Assembly (NCBI RefSeq): GCF_005925325.1
Contig: NZ_SRMP01000004.1
Span: 372,001 to 436,000 of the forward strand
Length of the DNA stretch: 64,000 bases
Source: Pedobacter helvus
GTDB lineage: Bacteria; Bacteroidota; Bacteroidia; Sphingobacteriales; Sphingobacteriaceae
Reading direction: 5' to 3'
Part shown: piece by piece, positions 18,007-26,777 of the stretch
Layout of the letters: every line of letters starts with the position of its first letter
Position numbering within the stretch: the first letter of the stretch is position 1
Translations under genes and position numbers: made by a program
Notes under the pieces: generated by a model
What the model was told of the DNA's origin: nothing
Seen by the model: the letters and a program-made list of their open reading frames with translations, nothing else
The model's database searches: none

Positions 18007-19989
18007 TTAATTAAAGTTAACTTTAGCAGTATCAACCCAATTTATTAGATCCTGAACATCAAAATAAGCCAGTTGGTTATGCAATACCACACCGTACATA
18101 TCTCTCATGATAGGCTGCTCTAAAATTTGCAGATAAGACCTCAGGCAGTGGCTGATATTCAGCTCAGCAATTTTTGGATTTAAAAAAGATGCGTATAAGG
18201 CCGCCAAACCTACATTTCCTTTAGCATTTACTTGTATACTAGCTACACTAGTTTTCGGCGTGGCTGCTATAAACTGCAAAACACTTAATAAATCTTGAGT
18301 TTTTTGTCCAAGCAATGGCTTTCCCATATGGAGCGCAAGCATCGCATTACGATAGTCTTTACTGAAATATTTCGGATCATTCAGCTCCACTTTATCTGCC
18401 GTTTCTCCCGTTCCACGCAAATCCGCGAAAACTACTGCCACATCTTGCTGTTTGATATAGTGCTGCATGAGACCAGCGCTATCTACCAACTTACTCTTAC
18501 CTTCTTCATTTATCCAAATCACCACCTTTTTAACGGTTTGTTGAGGATAATAAACTAAAAGCGGCAACGGAACTTCATGATTTTTCCTAATGATCAGCTT
18601 TTGAAACTCGGCAAATTTAGCTTTTACAATCCCCACTTTTTCTACCGATATGTTTGCATTGCCAGTATCAATATTCAAAAGTTTGCGAACAAGTTGTTGT
18701 TTTTGAAGCTTAGGCAAAGCCGCATATTTGCTTCTACTTTCCGCATAGTTCTTCCACAGGATTTGATTATATTTTTGAACAGTAACCTCATCAGGATAGC
18801 TTAAACTCACTTTGTTTTTCTCAGAAGCGAATAACTCCTGATCTGTTAACACCTCTAAATCTGCCTCAACAACAGGCCTATCGTCATTATAAAACCACTT
18901 TCTAAACCATTGTACAGCTTTTTCTCGCTTCGGCTTAGCAATTCCATGGCCATCATCATACGTAAACAGTGCTATCTTCTCAGGCGCCTCTAAACTTTTG
19001 TAAATCCTTTTTAGGTCTTCGAAAGATTGTAAAGTGCCTTGATAATCAATAAAATCATAGCGACCAGCCAATACCAGCGTAGGCTTTGGAGCCGCTGCAA
19101 TCAAATAATCGCTCATTTCTAACAAATTAGCACCTTCATTCGGGATTTGTGCGCAGCCATCAGCGGGGCCAGTAGTCGCTAAAGTATTTTCCCTGCTCGC
19201 CAAGTAACTACAAGGCACCATTACCTTCACACGTTCGTCGATAGCCGCAAAATAAATGGTTTGCATACCGCCACCACTATTTCCCATGCAGCCAATTTTT
19301 GTTGCATCCACTTCTTTTCTTGTCAGCAAGTAATCCAAGCCACGCTGGTTATCAAAAAGCTCATAAGCTGCTACAGAAGTTCCCACCAAGTTAGCAGCAA
19401 GATTAAGCAAAGTATGCTCCGTTGTAGCGCCTCGGGTTAGTGACTTCCCATTTTGATCGGTTAACTGCACTCGCTCACTTTGAGAAATAGGATCGATCAC
19501 AAAAACCACAAAACCGTTTTTAGCTAAAAGGATAGCTGTTTTCTGATAGCTTTCGGTAGCTTTAGAAACATCCTCATGACCACAAAACAACAACACAGCA
19601 GGAAATTTGCCCGTTCCATTTGGCACATATAAGTTAGCCGTAACATGATGGTTTTTAAAACTTTGATAAATCACTTTTTCAATCCGATAACCATCTCTAA
19701 TCATCTTCCCAGTCATGTTCGCGTTTAATGGCGATTTCTCCGGCAGTTTGTCGAAGATTTCTTTTGCGCTTTGCCTTACTGCCTTAACATAAGCCAAGGT
19801 TTGTTGTTTAGACTTCAAAGCATTGTTCAACTTCACATTACGCACACCATATTGTTGGCGCATTTGCTGCACCAAATAAGTGTTCAAAGTCACATCAGTT
19901 TTCCAGTCTAACACGTTATATTGCTTTTGGGCAAAGGCAGCTACACCGTAAAAGGACAGAATTAGGACGACGATTGATTTCGATTTCAT
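18007..19989 (-). CDS. Secreted alpha/beta hydrolase, acetyl-xylan-esterase-like
   Basis: A 660-aa exported protein with two hydrolase-like halves. The N-terminal half (to about residue 370) has the nucleophile elbow in KIGCMGNSGGGMQ, an acid in AGRYDFIDYQG, and a His in YDDGHGIAKPK, so a full Ser-Asp-His triad is visible. The second half repeats the fold (VVIWINEEGKSKLVDSAGLM, VVFADLRGTGE), but its elbow position reads VNAKGNVG without Ser, so it is probably inactive. It is divergent from uxuA, suggesting a role in releasing uronate-rich hemicellulose. Confidence 0.8.
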   Translation of the reverse strand: MKSKSIVVLILSFYGVAAFAQKQYNVLDWKTDVTLNTYLVQQMRQQYGVRNVKLNNALKSKQQTLAYVKAVRQSAKEIFDKLPEKSPLNANMTGKMIRDGYRIEKVIYQSFKNHHVTANLYVPNGTGKFPAVLLFCGHEDVSKATESYQKTAILLAKNGFVVFVIDPISQSERVQLTDQNGKSLTRGATTEHTLLNLAANLVGTSVAAYELFDNQRGLDYLLTRKEVDATKIGCMGNSGGGMQTIYFAAIDERVKVMVPCSYLASRENTLATTGPADGCAQIPNEGANLLEMSDYLIAAAPKPTLVLAGRYDFIDYQGTLQSFEDLKRIYKSLEAPEKIALFTYDDGHGIAKPKREKAVQWFRKWFYNDDRPVVEADLEVLTDQELFASEKNKVSLSYPDEVTVQKYNQILWKNYAESRSKYAALPKLQKQQLVRKLLNIDTGNANISVEKVGIVKAKFAEFQKLIIRKNHEVPLPLLVYYPQQTVKKVVIWINEEGKSKLVDSAGLMQHYIKQQDVAVVFADLRGTGETADKVELNDPKYFSKDYRNAMLALHMGKPLLGQKTQDLLSVLQFIAATPKTSVASIQVNAKGNVGLAALYASFLNPKIAELNISHCLRSYLQILEQPIMRDMYGVVLHNQLAYFDVQDLINWVDTAKVNFN

Positions 19990-20188
19990 GTTATAGTGGG
20001 CTTAGAAAAGGTTGATCTGCTTAACCTTTCTTTATTTAGTGGCCTAAAACTAAAGAATTGCCAGTAAACACACATTAAATTAACGTATTTTTATGGCTAC
20101 GCTAACGTTTCCGTAACTATTTTACAGCTGGGTTAATTAACCAATTAGCTAAAATATGTATACTTGACTATCCTTATATAAATAAAAG

Positions 20189-21355
20189 ATGAGTAGAAAA
20201 TTATTACAAACTTGGCGTTGGTACGGTCCAAATGATCCGGTATCCCTGCAAGATGTTAGACAAGCGGGCGCATCGGGCATTGTAAGTGCATTGCACCATA
20301 TCCCTCATGGTGAAGTTTGGCCTTTAGAAGATATCAAAGAGCGCAAAGCAATTATAGAAGCAGCTGGATTAACTTGGGATGTGGTAGAAAGCGTACCTGT
20401 TCACGAAGCGATCAAAACCCGCAGAGCGGACGCCGATAAGTACATCGAAAACTACAACCAATCTTTAAGAAATTTAGCAGCATGCGGCCTAAAAACCATT
20501 TGTTACAACTTTATGCCGGTATTAGATTGGACACGTACGCAACTGGATCTGGAAATGCCAAATGGCGCTAAAGCTTTGTATTTTAACTGGACAGACTTAG
20601 CAATTTTCGACATCTATATCTTGAAAAGAGAGGAAGCCAAAGCTGATTTCCCTGCTTCGATTTTAGAAAAGGCTGAAGCTAAATTTGCAAGCATGAGCCA
20701 AGAGGAAATCGACTTCTTGCGTATCAATGTGTTAATGGGCATCCCGAACGAAAAGGAAATTGAATTAGCAACCTTAAGGGCGAGTATCGACGAATATAAA
20801 GCTATCGGCCACGATGGCTTGAGAGCTAACTTAGCTTGGTTTTTATCTAGCATCGCGGCAACTTGTACCGAGCTAGGTATCAAAATGACTATCCATCCAG
20901 ACGATCCTCCTTATCCAATTTTGGGTTTACCTCGTATTGCTAGCACTAAAGAAGACTTTGTTGACATCTTGAGAAGAGTAGATCAACCTTTTAACGGAAT
21001 CTGTTACTGTACGGGTTCTTTAGGAGCCAGCACCAAAAATGATTTGGTAGATATTTTTGAGACAGTGAAAGACCGTGTTTATTTCCTGCACTTACGCAAT
21101 GTTACTAAAGATGAAGAAGGTAATTTCTATGAAGCAGACCATTTAGGCGGCGATGTAAACATGTACGAAGTGATGAAAGTTGTAGCTGCAGAAAATGCAA
21201 GGCGCAGTGAACCGATACCTTTTAGACCTGATCATGGTCATCAAATGCTAGACGACTTACACAAAGTTACCAACCCAGGTTACTCAGCCATAGGTCGTTT
21301 GCGAGGTTTAGCAGAGTTGCGAGGTTTAGAGCTGGGCATCACGGGAAATTATTAG
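20189..21355 (+). CDS. uxuA: Mannonate dehydratase
   Basis: Converts D-mannonate to 2-keto-3-deoxy-D-gluconate in glucuronate breakdown. The 388-aa length and the blocks TWRWYGPNDPVSLQDVRQAG, CYNFMPVLDWTRT, MTIHPDDPPYPILGLPRI and PDHGHQMLDD (metal-binding His/Cys/Asp residues) are those of UxuA. The start is a single clear ATG. The rest of the hexuronate pathway is not in the window. Confidence 0.95.
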   Translation: MSRKLLQTWRWYGPNDPVSLQDVRQAGASGIVSALHHIPHGEVWPLEDIKERKAIIEAAGLTWDVVESVPVHEAIKTRRADADKYIENYNQSLRNLAACGLKTICYNFMPVLDWTRTQLDLEMPNGAKALYFNWTDLAIFDIYILKREEAKADFPASILEKAEAKFASMSQEEIDFLRINVLMGIPNEKEIELATLRASIDEYKAIGHDGLRANLAWFLSSIAATCTELGIKMTIHPDDPPYPILGLPRIASTKEDFVDILRRVDQPFNGICYCTGSLGASTKNDLVDIFETVKDRVYFLHLRNVTKDEEGNFYEADHLGGDVNMYEVMKVVAAENARRSEPIPFRPDHGHQMLDDLHKVTNPGYSAIGRLRGLAELRGLELGITGNY

Positions 21356-21399
21356 TGAAAGAAATTTTAAACTTTTTTTAGAATATTCTGTAGAAATTA

Positions 21400-21407
21400 T
21401 ATCTTTG
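21400..21407 (+). promoter_or_regulatory. Probable -7 promoter element of tRNA-Arg
   Basis: TATCTTTG matches the Bacteroidota -7 consensus TAnnTTTG and lies 45 bp upstream of the mature tRNA. A T-rich stretch at 21371-21379 is at roughly the -33 position but is not a clear TTTG. Confidence 0.5.
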
Positions 21408-21451
21408 CACCACCATAAGGAAAACGGATAATATTCGTTGGAATTATAAGG

Positions 21452-21525
21452 GCCTCCATAGCTCAGCTGGATAGAGCACCGGTTTTCTAAACCGTAGGTC
21501 ACAGGTTCGAATCCTGTTGGGGGTA
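21452..21525 (+). tRNA. tRNA-Arg (anticodon TCT)
   Basis: A complete 74-nt cloverleaf: acceptor GCCTCCA / TGGGGGT (G1-U72 wobble and one U-G pair), D stem GCTC/GAGC, anticodon loop TTTCTAA with anticodon TCT reading AGA, T arm ACAGG-TTCGAAT-CCTGT, discriminator A. The 3' CCA is not encoded. The top anticodon-stem pair (27-43) is a C-U mismatch. Confidence 0.95.
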
Positions 21526-21531
21526 CTACCC

Positions 21532-21570
21532 AAAAGCCTTTAGCATTGTGCTAAAGGCTTTTTTGTTTTT
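21532..21570 (+). terminator. Rho-independent terminator after tRNA-Arg
   Basis: A 12-bp-plus stem (AAGCCTTTAGCA / TGCTAAAGGCTT) with a 3-nt loop followed by a T tract, 7 bp past the tRNA. Confidence 0.88.
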
Positions 21571-21976
21571 AAGCTGGTTGATTAGTGGTTAGGGAACAGT
21601 GGCCAGGGATTGTTCATTAGTCATTGGGCATTAGGAATTAGTTGATAAGGATTAGTAGTCATTAGTTGACTTTTTTATTAGGTTAACTGTCTAATTGGTT
21701 AATCGGTTAACTGAAAAATGCAAATTGTAAACTCACTATCAACTTGCCCAACCGTCAGCTAAAGCAAACGGTAATGAATAGCCTACTGCCAATTGGAAAT
21801 TGATTATTGGAATTTGTTTACTCTCGGTTTTTTAGGGAGAACCGAAGCGTAGCGAGCTCATTGAGATAAATGAACACAAACTACTACACATCAATAAATG
21901 CTAATGGCAGAACTTGCTCCGAGTTCTCGGAGGAGGGTTTATTAAGCTAGGTTCTTAAGCATTGCCCGAACCGCCT

Positions 21977-21993
21977 CCCGAAGCGAGTTCGGG
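21977..21993 (+). repeat. C element: CCCGAA-GCGAG-TTCGGG hairpin, copy 1
   Basis: A 17-bp palindrome followed by GACGTATGCTGT. The same element recurs at 22487 and 35972; a related form lacking the outer pair occurs at 53033 and 54893. Confidence 0.7.
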
Positions 21994-22015
21994 ACGTATG
22001 CTGTCGCTTTTTCTT

Positions 22016-22234
22016 CTTCTTTTCCATTGATGAAAAGAAGCAAAAATCTAGGCTAATGCCTTCCTTGTACTAGACTGGCAAAACTTCCTCAGCGAAATTA
22101 GAATGTCCTCCCACCGCTAATACCTCAACTCGACTGCCTAATTTCTTGTATCCTAATATATGTTCGTTTCTACAAAAGTTTTGCTGCCTATTACTGCGGA
22201 ATCCAAAGAGGCCGGTCTTTCGTACTTAGCAATG
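22016..22234 (+). repeat. A element copy 1 (long form, about 220 bp)
   Basis: Begins with a 9-bp stem hairpin (CTTCTTTTC / GAAAAGAAG, loop CATTGAT) and CAAAAATCTAGGCT. An internal inverted pair GAAATTAG (22094) / CTAATTTC (22138) follows, and it ends near GGCCGGTC. It shares the full length with the copies at 23941 and 25094. Confidence 0.8.
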
Positions 22235-22272
22235 CAACTAATCTTGCACTAACCCTTCTTCTGCCCCCTTTC

Positions 22273-22337
22273 CGTCATTACGAAGCCTTGGCATGAGCGA
22301 GCCAGCCTGTCCCGATCGCATCGGGAAGGCAATCTTC
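22273..22337 (+). repeat. D element: GTCATTACGAAG-type dispersed repeat
   Basis: Shares CGTCATT(A/G)CGA(A/G)GCCTTGG and CATGAGCGAGCC with the copy at 36282, and carries a nested CCCGA-TCGCA-TCGGG hairpin. This type of intergenic repeat is common in Bacteroidota. Confidence 0.6.
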
Positions 22338-22414
22338 AAGTTCATTAGCACTATCCATATCCCCCTCTGGAGGGGGCTGGGGGAGGATTTTGCAAGAACT
22401 CTATTTCCCCCGCA

Positions 22415-22452
22415 CGTCATTGCGAAGGAGTGTAACGACTGTGGCAATCTCC
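22415..22452 (+). repeat. D element, second divergent copy
   Basis: Begins CGTCATTGCGAAGGAG and ends GGCAATCTCC, the terminal words of this repeat family, with a different middle. Confidence 0.5.
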
Positions 22453-22486
22453 AATTTCATTAGCACTGCCCTATCTCTAACCGTCC

Positions 22487-22503
22487 CCCGAAGCGAGTTC
22501 GGG
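22487..22503 (+). repeat. C element: CCCGAA hairpin, copy 2
   Basis: Identical 17-bp hairpin to 21977, followed by GACGTAATGCTGTAGT, which also follows the copy at 35972 almost exactly. Confidence 0.7.
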
Positions 22504-22565
22504 ACGTAATGCTGTAGTGAGACAATAAAATTAAAATAGCCTTGAGCATTTCAAGGCTATTTTAA

Positions 22566-23036
22566 TTAAGCCATACGTAAGCGCCTGTAGTGAAGCATCA
22601 ACAGCAATAGTAAAATTCCGCAGCCAACAAACCACCAAAAAGAAGAGCCGATTTTGGCGAGGTCTTTCTTCTGCTCTTTGACCATTCGTTTTTCGGCTTG
22701 CTTATGAACTTCTCTATTCGATTGCTCTCGGCGTTGTTGTTCCAATTGTTGATTTCTACTGACTTGCTGTAGATTGCTGTACCAAATTAAGCTATCTGCC
22801 GAGCCTTGGAAACCATCTTTACTGATTACAAAATCGCCTTTGGGATAGAGCTTTAAGAAATTTGTCTGCTTCGCACTATCTATCCCTAAACTGTAGCTTT
22901 GGGTATCCTGCGTATTTGCTTGGAGAATTAGCGCTTCGGTGATATTCTCCGTATTTACTGCACTGCTCTCTGTTAGCTTTCGCTTAGCGGAACAGCCGAA
23001 GATCAATACCACCCATACATAAATAGCTATTTTCAT
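22566..23036 (-). CDS. Lipoprotein with C-terminal membrane helix (possible spanin-like)
   Basis: A 156-aa protein with an N-terminal signal and lipobox IFGC, a long charged Gln/Glu/Arg-rich coiled-coil-prone middle (LEQQRREQSNREVHKQAEK), and one C-terminal transmembrane helix (FVGCGILLLLLML). Being tethered at both ends across the periplasm is the logic of a unimolecular spanin. Its start overlaps the endolysin-like gene stop by 4 bp. The spanin role is inferred from layout only. Confidence 0.6.
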   Translation of the reverse strand: MKIAIYVWVVLIFGCSAKRKLTESSAVNTENITEALILQANTQDTQSYSLGIDSAKQTNFLKLYPKGDFVISKDGFQGSADSLIWYSNLQQVSRNQQLEQQRREQSNREVHKQAEKRMVKEQKKDLAKIGSSFWWFVGCGILLLLLMLHYRRLRMA

Positions 23037-23575
23037 TTTCTCCCTCCTTCCATATTTATCCAGTCTGCATAATACTTAATGGTTTTGATGTGTCTCATTT
23101 TACGGTACACGCCATCGCCTTCTCTACTCCCTTCGATATTGGTGTTCCCTTCGATAGTGTAAAGCCAATTGTCTTTTTGCTTTTCCACAATTCCGGCATG
23201 GGCAATCCGTCCTTTATCTGGGAAATAGATACCGAAGACGGTTGCAGGTTTGCCCAGGGGCACCAAGCTCGCTTTTGGAAAAAGGCTTGGACTCCATGCC
23301 GTACGGGGCTGTTTAAAACCTGCCTGCCCAAATACCCAGCTCACAAAGGCGGCACACCAAGGTTCACCTTTTTTGTTTCCGGTATAGGCGAGGTATTTTT
23401 CTACTTCTGGTCCATCATTGTTTCCTGTGGCTTCTCGAATGCCAACTTGGGAGCCTGCTATTTTCAGTAAATGACTAACTTTTGGATCAACTATTATAGT
23501 ATGGCCAATAGGCTCAGTATTGCGCTTAGCCAACATAAGGCAAATAGCACAACATATAAGATAAATTTTTGCCAT
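23033..23575 (-). CDS. CHAP-domain peptidoglycan hydrolase (endolysin-like)
   Basis: A 180-aa protein with a hydrophobic N-terminus followed by a CHAP-type amidase/endopeptidase domain. The catalytic Cys is in KKGEPWCAAFVSWVFGQAG and the His in GRIAHAGIVEK, with the partner block WLYTIEGNTNIEG. It cleaves peptide bonds or amide links of peptidoglycan in characterised relatives. The chosen ATG at 23575 gives a signal-like start; a later ATG at 23536 is possible. It overlaps the holin-like gene by 82 bp in another frame. Confidence 0.8.
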   Translation of the reverse strand: MAKIYLICCAICLMLAKRNTEPIGHTIIVDPKVSHLLKIAGSQVGIREATGNNDGPEVEKYLAYTGNKKGEPWCAAFVSWVFGQAGFKQPRTAWSPSLFPKASLVPLGKPATVFGIYFPDKGRIAHAGIVEKQKDNWLYTIEGNTNIEGSREGDGVYRKMRHIKTIKYYADWINMEGGRK

Positions 23576-23853
23576 GTTGTGAGTAATTTAAATTCTAGAA
23601 TCAAAATTTTAACTGATGGTAGACCCAACCAAACCATCATCTTATTAAAGATGTAATAGCTTGCAACCTGGGTAAATAGCCAAACTACAATACCTATTGC
23701 GATTAAATGCCAAATGCCGATATCTACAAAGCCTATTTCAGGATTATGACTAAACCATTTGGGTATTGCCCACCATAGGACAAGTGTAATGCACAACATG
23801 CCAATTACATTGTATCTGGGACGTTTATAATATGAGATAATTAGTGCTTTCAT
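23494..23853 (-). CDS. Small three-helix membrane protein (holin-like)
   Basis: A 119-aa protein that is mostly membrane: helices at about residues 14-33 (NVIGMLCITLVLWWAIPKWF), 47-70 (IWHLIAIGIVVWLFTQVASYY) and 96-119 (KFILYVVLFALCWLSAILSL). Size, topology and position directly upstream of an endolysin-like gene fit a holin. Primary sequence alone does not identify a holin family. Confidence 0.55.
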   Translation of the reverse strand: MKALIISYYKRPRYNVIGMLCITLVLWWAIPKWFSHNPEIGFVDIGIWHLIAIGIVVWLFTQVASYYIFNKMMVWLGLPSVKILILEFKLLTTWQKFILYVVLFALCWLSAILSLLAIL

Positions 23854-23940
23854 TTTTTAATAAATTAAGAGGGTTTGAAATTAATTGGCGTTTTTGTTTG
23901 ACCTAATGAATAAATCGGCGCAAGTAATGCCAGAAGGCGT

Positions 23941-24153
23941 CTTCTTTTCCATTGATGAAAAGAAGCAAAAATCTAGGCTAATTGCCTTCCTTGCACTTAG
24001 GCTAGCGAAACTTTTACGGCGAAATTAGAAGGTCTTCCCAACGCTTTTCCCTATAGCTCGACTGCCTAATTTCTTGGTAAAGCCTGTTGATCGATTTTTC
24101 AAAAGTTTCACTGCCTATTACTGCGGAATCCAATAAGGCCAGTCCTCGTTTTA
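23941..24153 (+). repeat. A element copy 2 (long form)
   Basis: Same order of parts as copy 1: 25-nt hairpin (CTTCTTTTC stem), CAAAAATCTAGGCTAATTGCC, GAAATTAG ... CTAATTTC inverted pair, CTGCGGAATCCAATAAGGCC near the end. It ends about 40 bp short of the stop of the gene at 24195. Confidence 0.8.
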
Positions 24154-24194
24154 GCAGTTTCTTTGTTTCAAACCCTCTGTTTGCAATTGATTAT

Positions 24195-24767
24195 TTAACT
24201 GGAAATGATGTTGTTAAAGGTTACTACATTTCCGGGGGTGTCTTTAGCAGTAACTTCGAGGTTGGTGCCGAGGACTGTAGGATTGGTTACTGTTGCGGTG
24301 TATTGCCAATCGAGGCCATTATCTAAAGGAACCGCAGCACCTTGCTCGATGACATCGTTATTTTCATCTAAAATCCTAACGTTTACAGATTGCAGTTTAA
24401 AATTGTCGATGATCCTGAATGCTAGGGTATCTCCTATTTGACCGCTGTATTCATCTGCCATTACCCTACGAAGTTCTGGAGCTTTCAAATAATCTGCAAA
24501 AGCGACATTGTAGGCCGACTGCCCAGGTTTCGCTTTGGCCTGGTACTCTTCTTTTAATACCGGATTGCTAATTGCCGATTTCGCATAGTAGGCTGCTTCG
24601 GTAAAGCGATACCTTACATCAATTTGAGAGTCGCTCAAGGGTTTTTTAGATTGTTTTGGGCGACGGGCGACGATGGTTTTATCGCCTGCGATGTTACGGA
24701 ACACTAGCATTTTTCCTATGGTGCCACTCACGCCTTTCATGACCACATTGTTTGTTGACTTTGCCAT
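24195..24767 (-). CDS. Conserved Bacteroidota protein of unknown function
   Basis: About 190 aa from ATG 24767 (MAKSTNNVVMKGVSGTIGKM). The N-terminal half matches a pattern seen in many Bacteroidota hypothetical proteins: GVSGTIGKMLVFRN, then a TIVARRPKQ basic block and a helical YRFTEAAYYAKSAI segment. The C-terminal half is a predicted beta-sandwich (VNVRILDENNDVIEQGAAVP). No enzyme motif. An upstream start at 24842 is possible but adds an atypical leader. It is flanked on both sides by A elements. Confidence 0.65.
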   Translation of the reverse strand: MAKSTNNVVMKGVSGTIGKMLVFRNIAGDKTIVARRPKQSKKPLSDSQIDVRYRFTEAAYYAKSAISNPVLKEEYQAKAKPGQSAYNVAFADYLKAPELRRVMADEYSGQIGDTLAFRIIDNFKLQSVNVRILDENNDVIEQGAAVPLDNGLDWQYTATVTNPTVLGTNLEVTAKDTPGNVVTFNNIISS

Positions 24768-25532
24768 AATTTTAATTTTTAAAAGATTAATAATTCTGTT
24801 TAAAGCTTTTTCCGGAATGCTTTGTTGATCCAAATTTGACACTCAAAATCCTGATAAACAAATACTTGTTCGCTTTACAACCTATTTAATCACAGTTAGC
24901 TCTGTTAGTACAAAAATTGCGCAGCATGTGCATTTGTTCGCTTTATTCGCATACACATAGCGTTTTCTAGTGTGGTGCTTGTGTGATTCATGTACCATTG
25001 ATGTGTGATTCATGTGTTGCGGTTGTGTGGTTGTTGTGCGGAGGTAGTGTGGTGGCGGTGTGGAGGATGTGTTGAAACTATTTTCTTTCTTATCATCTTT
25101 TCCATTGATGAAAAGATGCAAAAATCTAGGCTAATTGCCTTCCTTGTATTAGAATGGCAAAACTTTAATAGCGAAATTAGAATGTCCTCCAACTGCTTAT
25201 ACCCTAGCTCGACTGCCTAATTTCTTGTATCCTGCTAAATGTTAGCTACTGCACAAGTTGTGCTGTCTATTACTACGGAATCCAATAAGGCCGATCCTCG
25301 TACTTCGGAACGGAAATATCTAGTTGATGCTCCACTCCTGTTTTTTCTATGAGGCACAAATAGCTATAGCTATATGTGATAGGGCGCTCTTTCGTGCTTG
25401 GGTATGGTGGTGATGAGTTTGAAACTTTCCTATCCGTCATTTCGACGTTAGGAGAAATATAGCAACATAATGGAGAACAACAAATACTGTTAAACAAAAA
25501 GCCAATCTTTTATTAAGACTGGCTTTAGTGAT
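24768..25532. other. Gene-free interval with G/T-biased stretch and A element
   Basis: No supported gene. From 24960 to 25075 the plus strand is strongly G+T biased, with short repeated words (TGTGATTCATGT twice, then GTGTGG, GTTGTG, GTGGCGGTG). It is followed by A element copy 3. The rest (25310-25500) holds nothing I can identify. Confidence 0.55.
25094..25310 (+). repeat. A element copy 3 (long form, compensated stem)
   Basis: Same layout as copies 1 and 2, but the hairpin stem is CATCTTTTC / GAAAAGATG: the second base pair has flipped while pairing is kept. Confidence 0.8.
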
Positions 25533-25727
25533 TTACCAACAAGATTTGAGCACGAGTTCGAATTCGATACCTGTATACTCGGCGAATTCTTTGAGGCTTA
25601 CGTATTGGTGGCTTTCTTTATTTAGTTTGTTTTTGATTTCGCGTAATAACTTTTGGGATGAGCGTATGCCTTTACCGGTAATGATGCTTATGTCTTTTGC
25701 ATAAATGCACAATCTGTTTGTTTTCAT
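25533..25727 (-). CDS. Small hypothetical protein (64 aa), HTH-like
   Basis: A 64-aa protein starting MKTNRLCIYAKDISIITGKG. It is helical, with a central IRSSQKLLREIKNKLNKE basic segment and a C-terminal LKEFAEYTGIEFELVLKSCW that looks like a DNA-binding helix pair. Similar tiny proteins occur in Bacteroidota accessory regions. Reading-frame quality is good but function is not known. Confidence 0.5.
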   Translation of the reverse strand: MKTNRLCIYAKDISIITGKGIRSSQKLLREIKNKLNKESHQYVSLKEFAEYTGIEFELVLKSCW

Positions 25728-25904
25728 ACGAAAAAAATTAGGGTAAACGTTAGATGTGCTGCAGCCCCATGCACATCATTAGATGATTTGTCGCTGATGC
25801 GACGGTTGATGGATTTAATCAAATTTAAAGTCTTTTATCTGTAAACGCAAAGGTCTTTTTAGGTTATAAATGGTAAAAAAGCGAATAAAGCGAATTGAAT
25901 AGTT

Positions 25905-26777
25905 TTAGCTCCACAGTTCCCTGTCGCCTATCCATTTCACGAATGCCTTTCCATTAGACTGGGAAACGATAGCCTGCTCTTCGGTGAGAAAAGTATTTAA
26001 TGGAGCCTTAAATGTTATTTTATAACGACGTGAGGAAATTTCCTCTATCTTTTGAATTGTATCGATATGAATGATGCAAGTTGGGTTTATGGTAAAATAT
26101 TCGCCCTTTGGCAATGCGCTAATGCTATCCCGTATGGAGGTAAGCCACTGCTCTGAAGTGGCATCCATATGTCTAGCTAAATAGCTTCGATGTCGCATCC
26201 TTACAATGAAAGCTATTTTTTTTGGCAACTGCTCTGCACCGTTATCAGCTGGCACAAATTCTTTTGCCGCCTGCATCCTGTAACGTTTCATGACTAAAAA
26301 CAATTGAGACCATAAAAGTTTCATCACACGAATATTGTAATAGCTGTAGTAATAAGCATTTAAACAGATGATAAACGCCAATATTATTGGGAAATCTTGA
26401 TTAAAATAACGCCAAATCCTTTGGGGCTCTTTGATCAGCAAAAAAAGAACCATTGCCAAGCCTGATGCTAATACGCTTACTGCCAATACTCCACCTACCA
26501 ACTGATAAACACAGCGCTTTCGCCAGTTTACGGCATACGGAACTCGTCTATCTAGCATAACAGTGACCTTAAAAACCGCATAAACGATGATGAGGGCAAT
26601 GATGAAACTACCAATTAATGAGATGGTATATCCGTTGACCAAGACCACTTCAAACAGCCCATATTCAGTGGTGTGACTGAGGATGTAATGTGCTGCGCAC
26701 AAGGAGATGATGATCCTTGCTGGAAAATCACGATAGGGCTTATTGATACCCTTAATGAGATTCAATATTTTTTCCAT
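25905..26777 (-). CDS. Membrane-bound LytTR-family transcription regulator
   Basis: A 290-aa protein with about four transmembrane helices in the first 150 residues and a LytTR DNA-binding domain at about 185-287 (YFTINPTCIIHIDTIQKIEEI, YKITFKAPLNTFLTEEQA). LytTR proteins bind paired direct repeats and control secretion, competence or fimbria genes. It has no receiver domain, so the membrane part is probably the sensor. It faces the operon beginning at 27330 across a 550-bp interval that contains four spaced direct repeats. Confidence 0.82.
   Translation of the reverse strand: MEKILNLIKGINKPYRDFPARIIISLCAAHYILSHTTEYGLFEVVLVNGYTISLIGSFIIALIIVYAVFKVTVMLDRRVPYAVNWRKRCVYQLVGGVLAVSVLASGLAMVLFLLIKEPQRIWRYFNQDFPIILAFIICLNAYYYSYYNIRVMKLLWSQLFLVMKRYRMQAAKEFVPADNGAEQLPKKIAFIVRMRHRSYLARHMDATSEQWLTSIRDSISALPKGEYFTINPTCIIHIDTIQKIEEISSRRYKITFKAPLNTFLTEEQAIVSQSNGKAFVKWIGDRELWS

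Larger units (their letters stand above)
21573..22565. other. Repeat-rich gene-free interval
   Basis: No supported gene in about 1 kb. It starts with a low-complexity stretch of short AG/TTAG words (21590-21720, for example repeated 'cattagt' and 'ggttaact'). It then contains two CCCGAA-type hairpins, one full A element (22016-22234), two GTCATTRCG-type repeats and a GGAGGG-type repeat at 22363-22397. Reading frames here are composed of these repeats. Confidence 0.6.

Noticed and set aside
22238..22447. 69-codon frame on the minus strand
   Set aside because: Consists of dispersed repeats (D and E elements), not a gene.
24882..25121. His/Thr-rich minus-strand frame
   Set aside because: It is the translation of the G+T-biased low-complexity tract and part of an A element.
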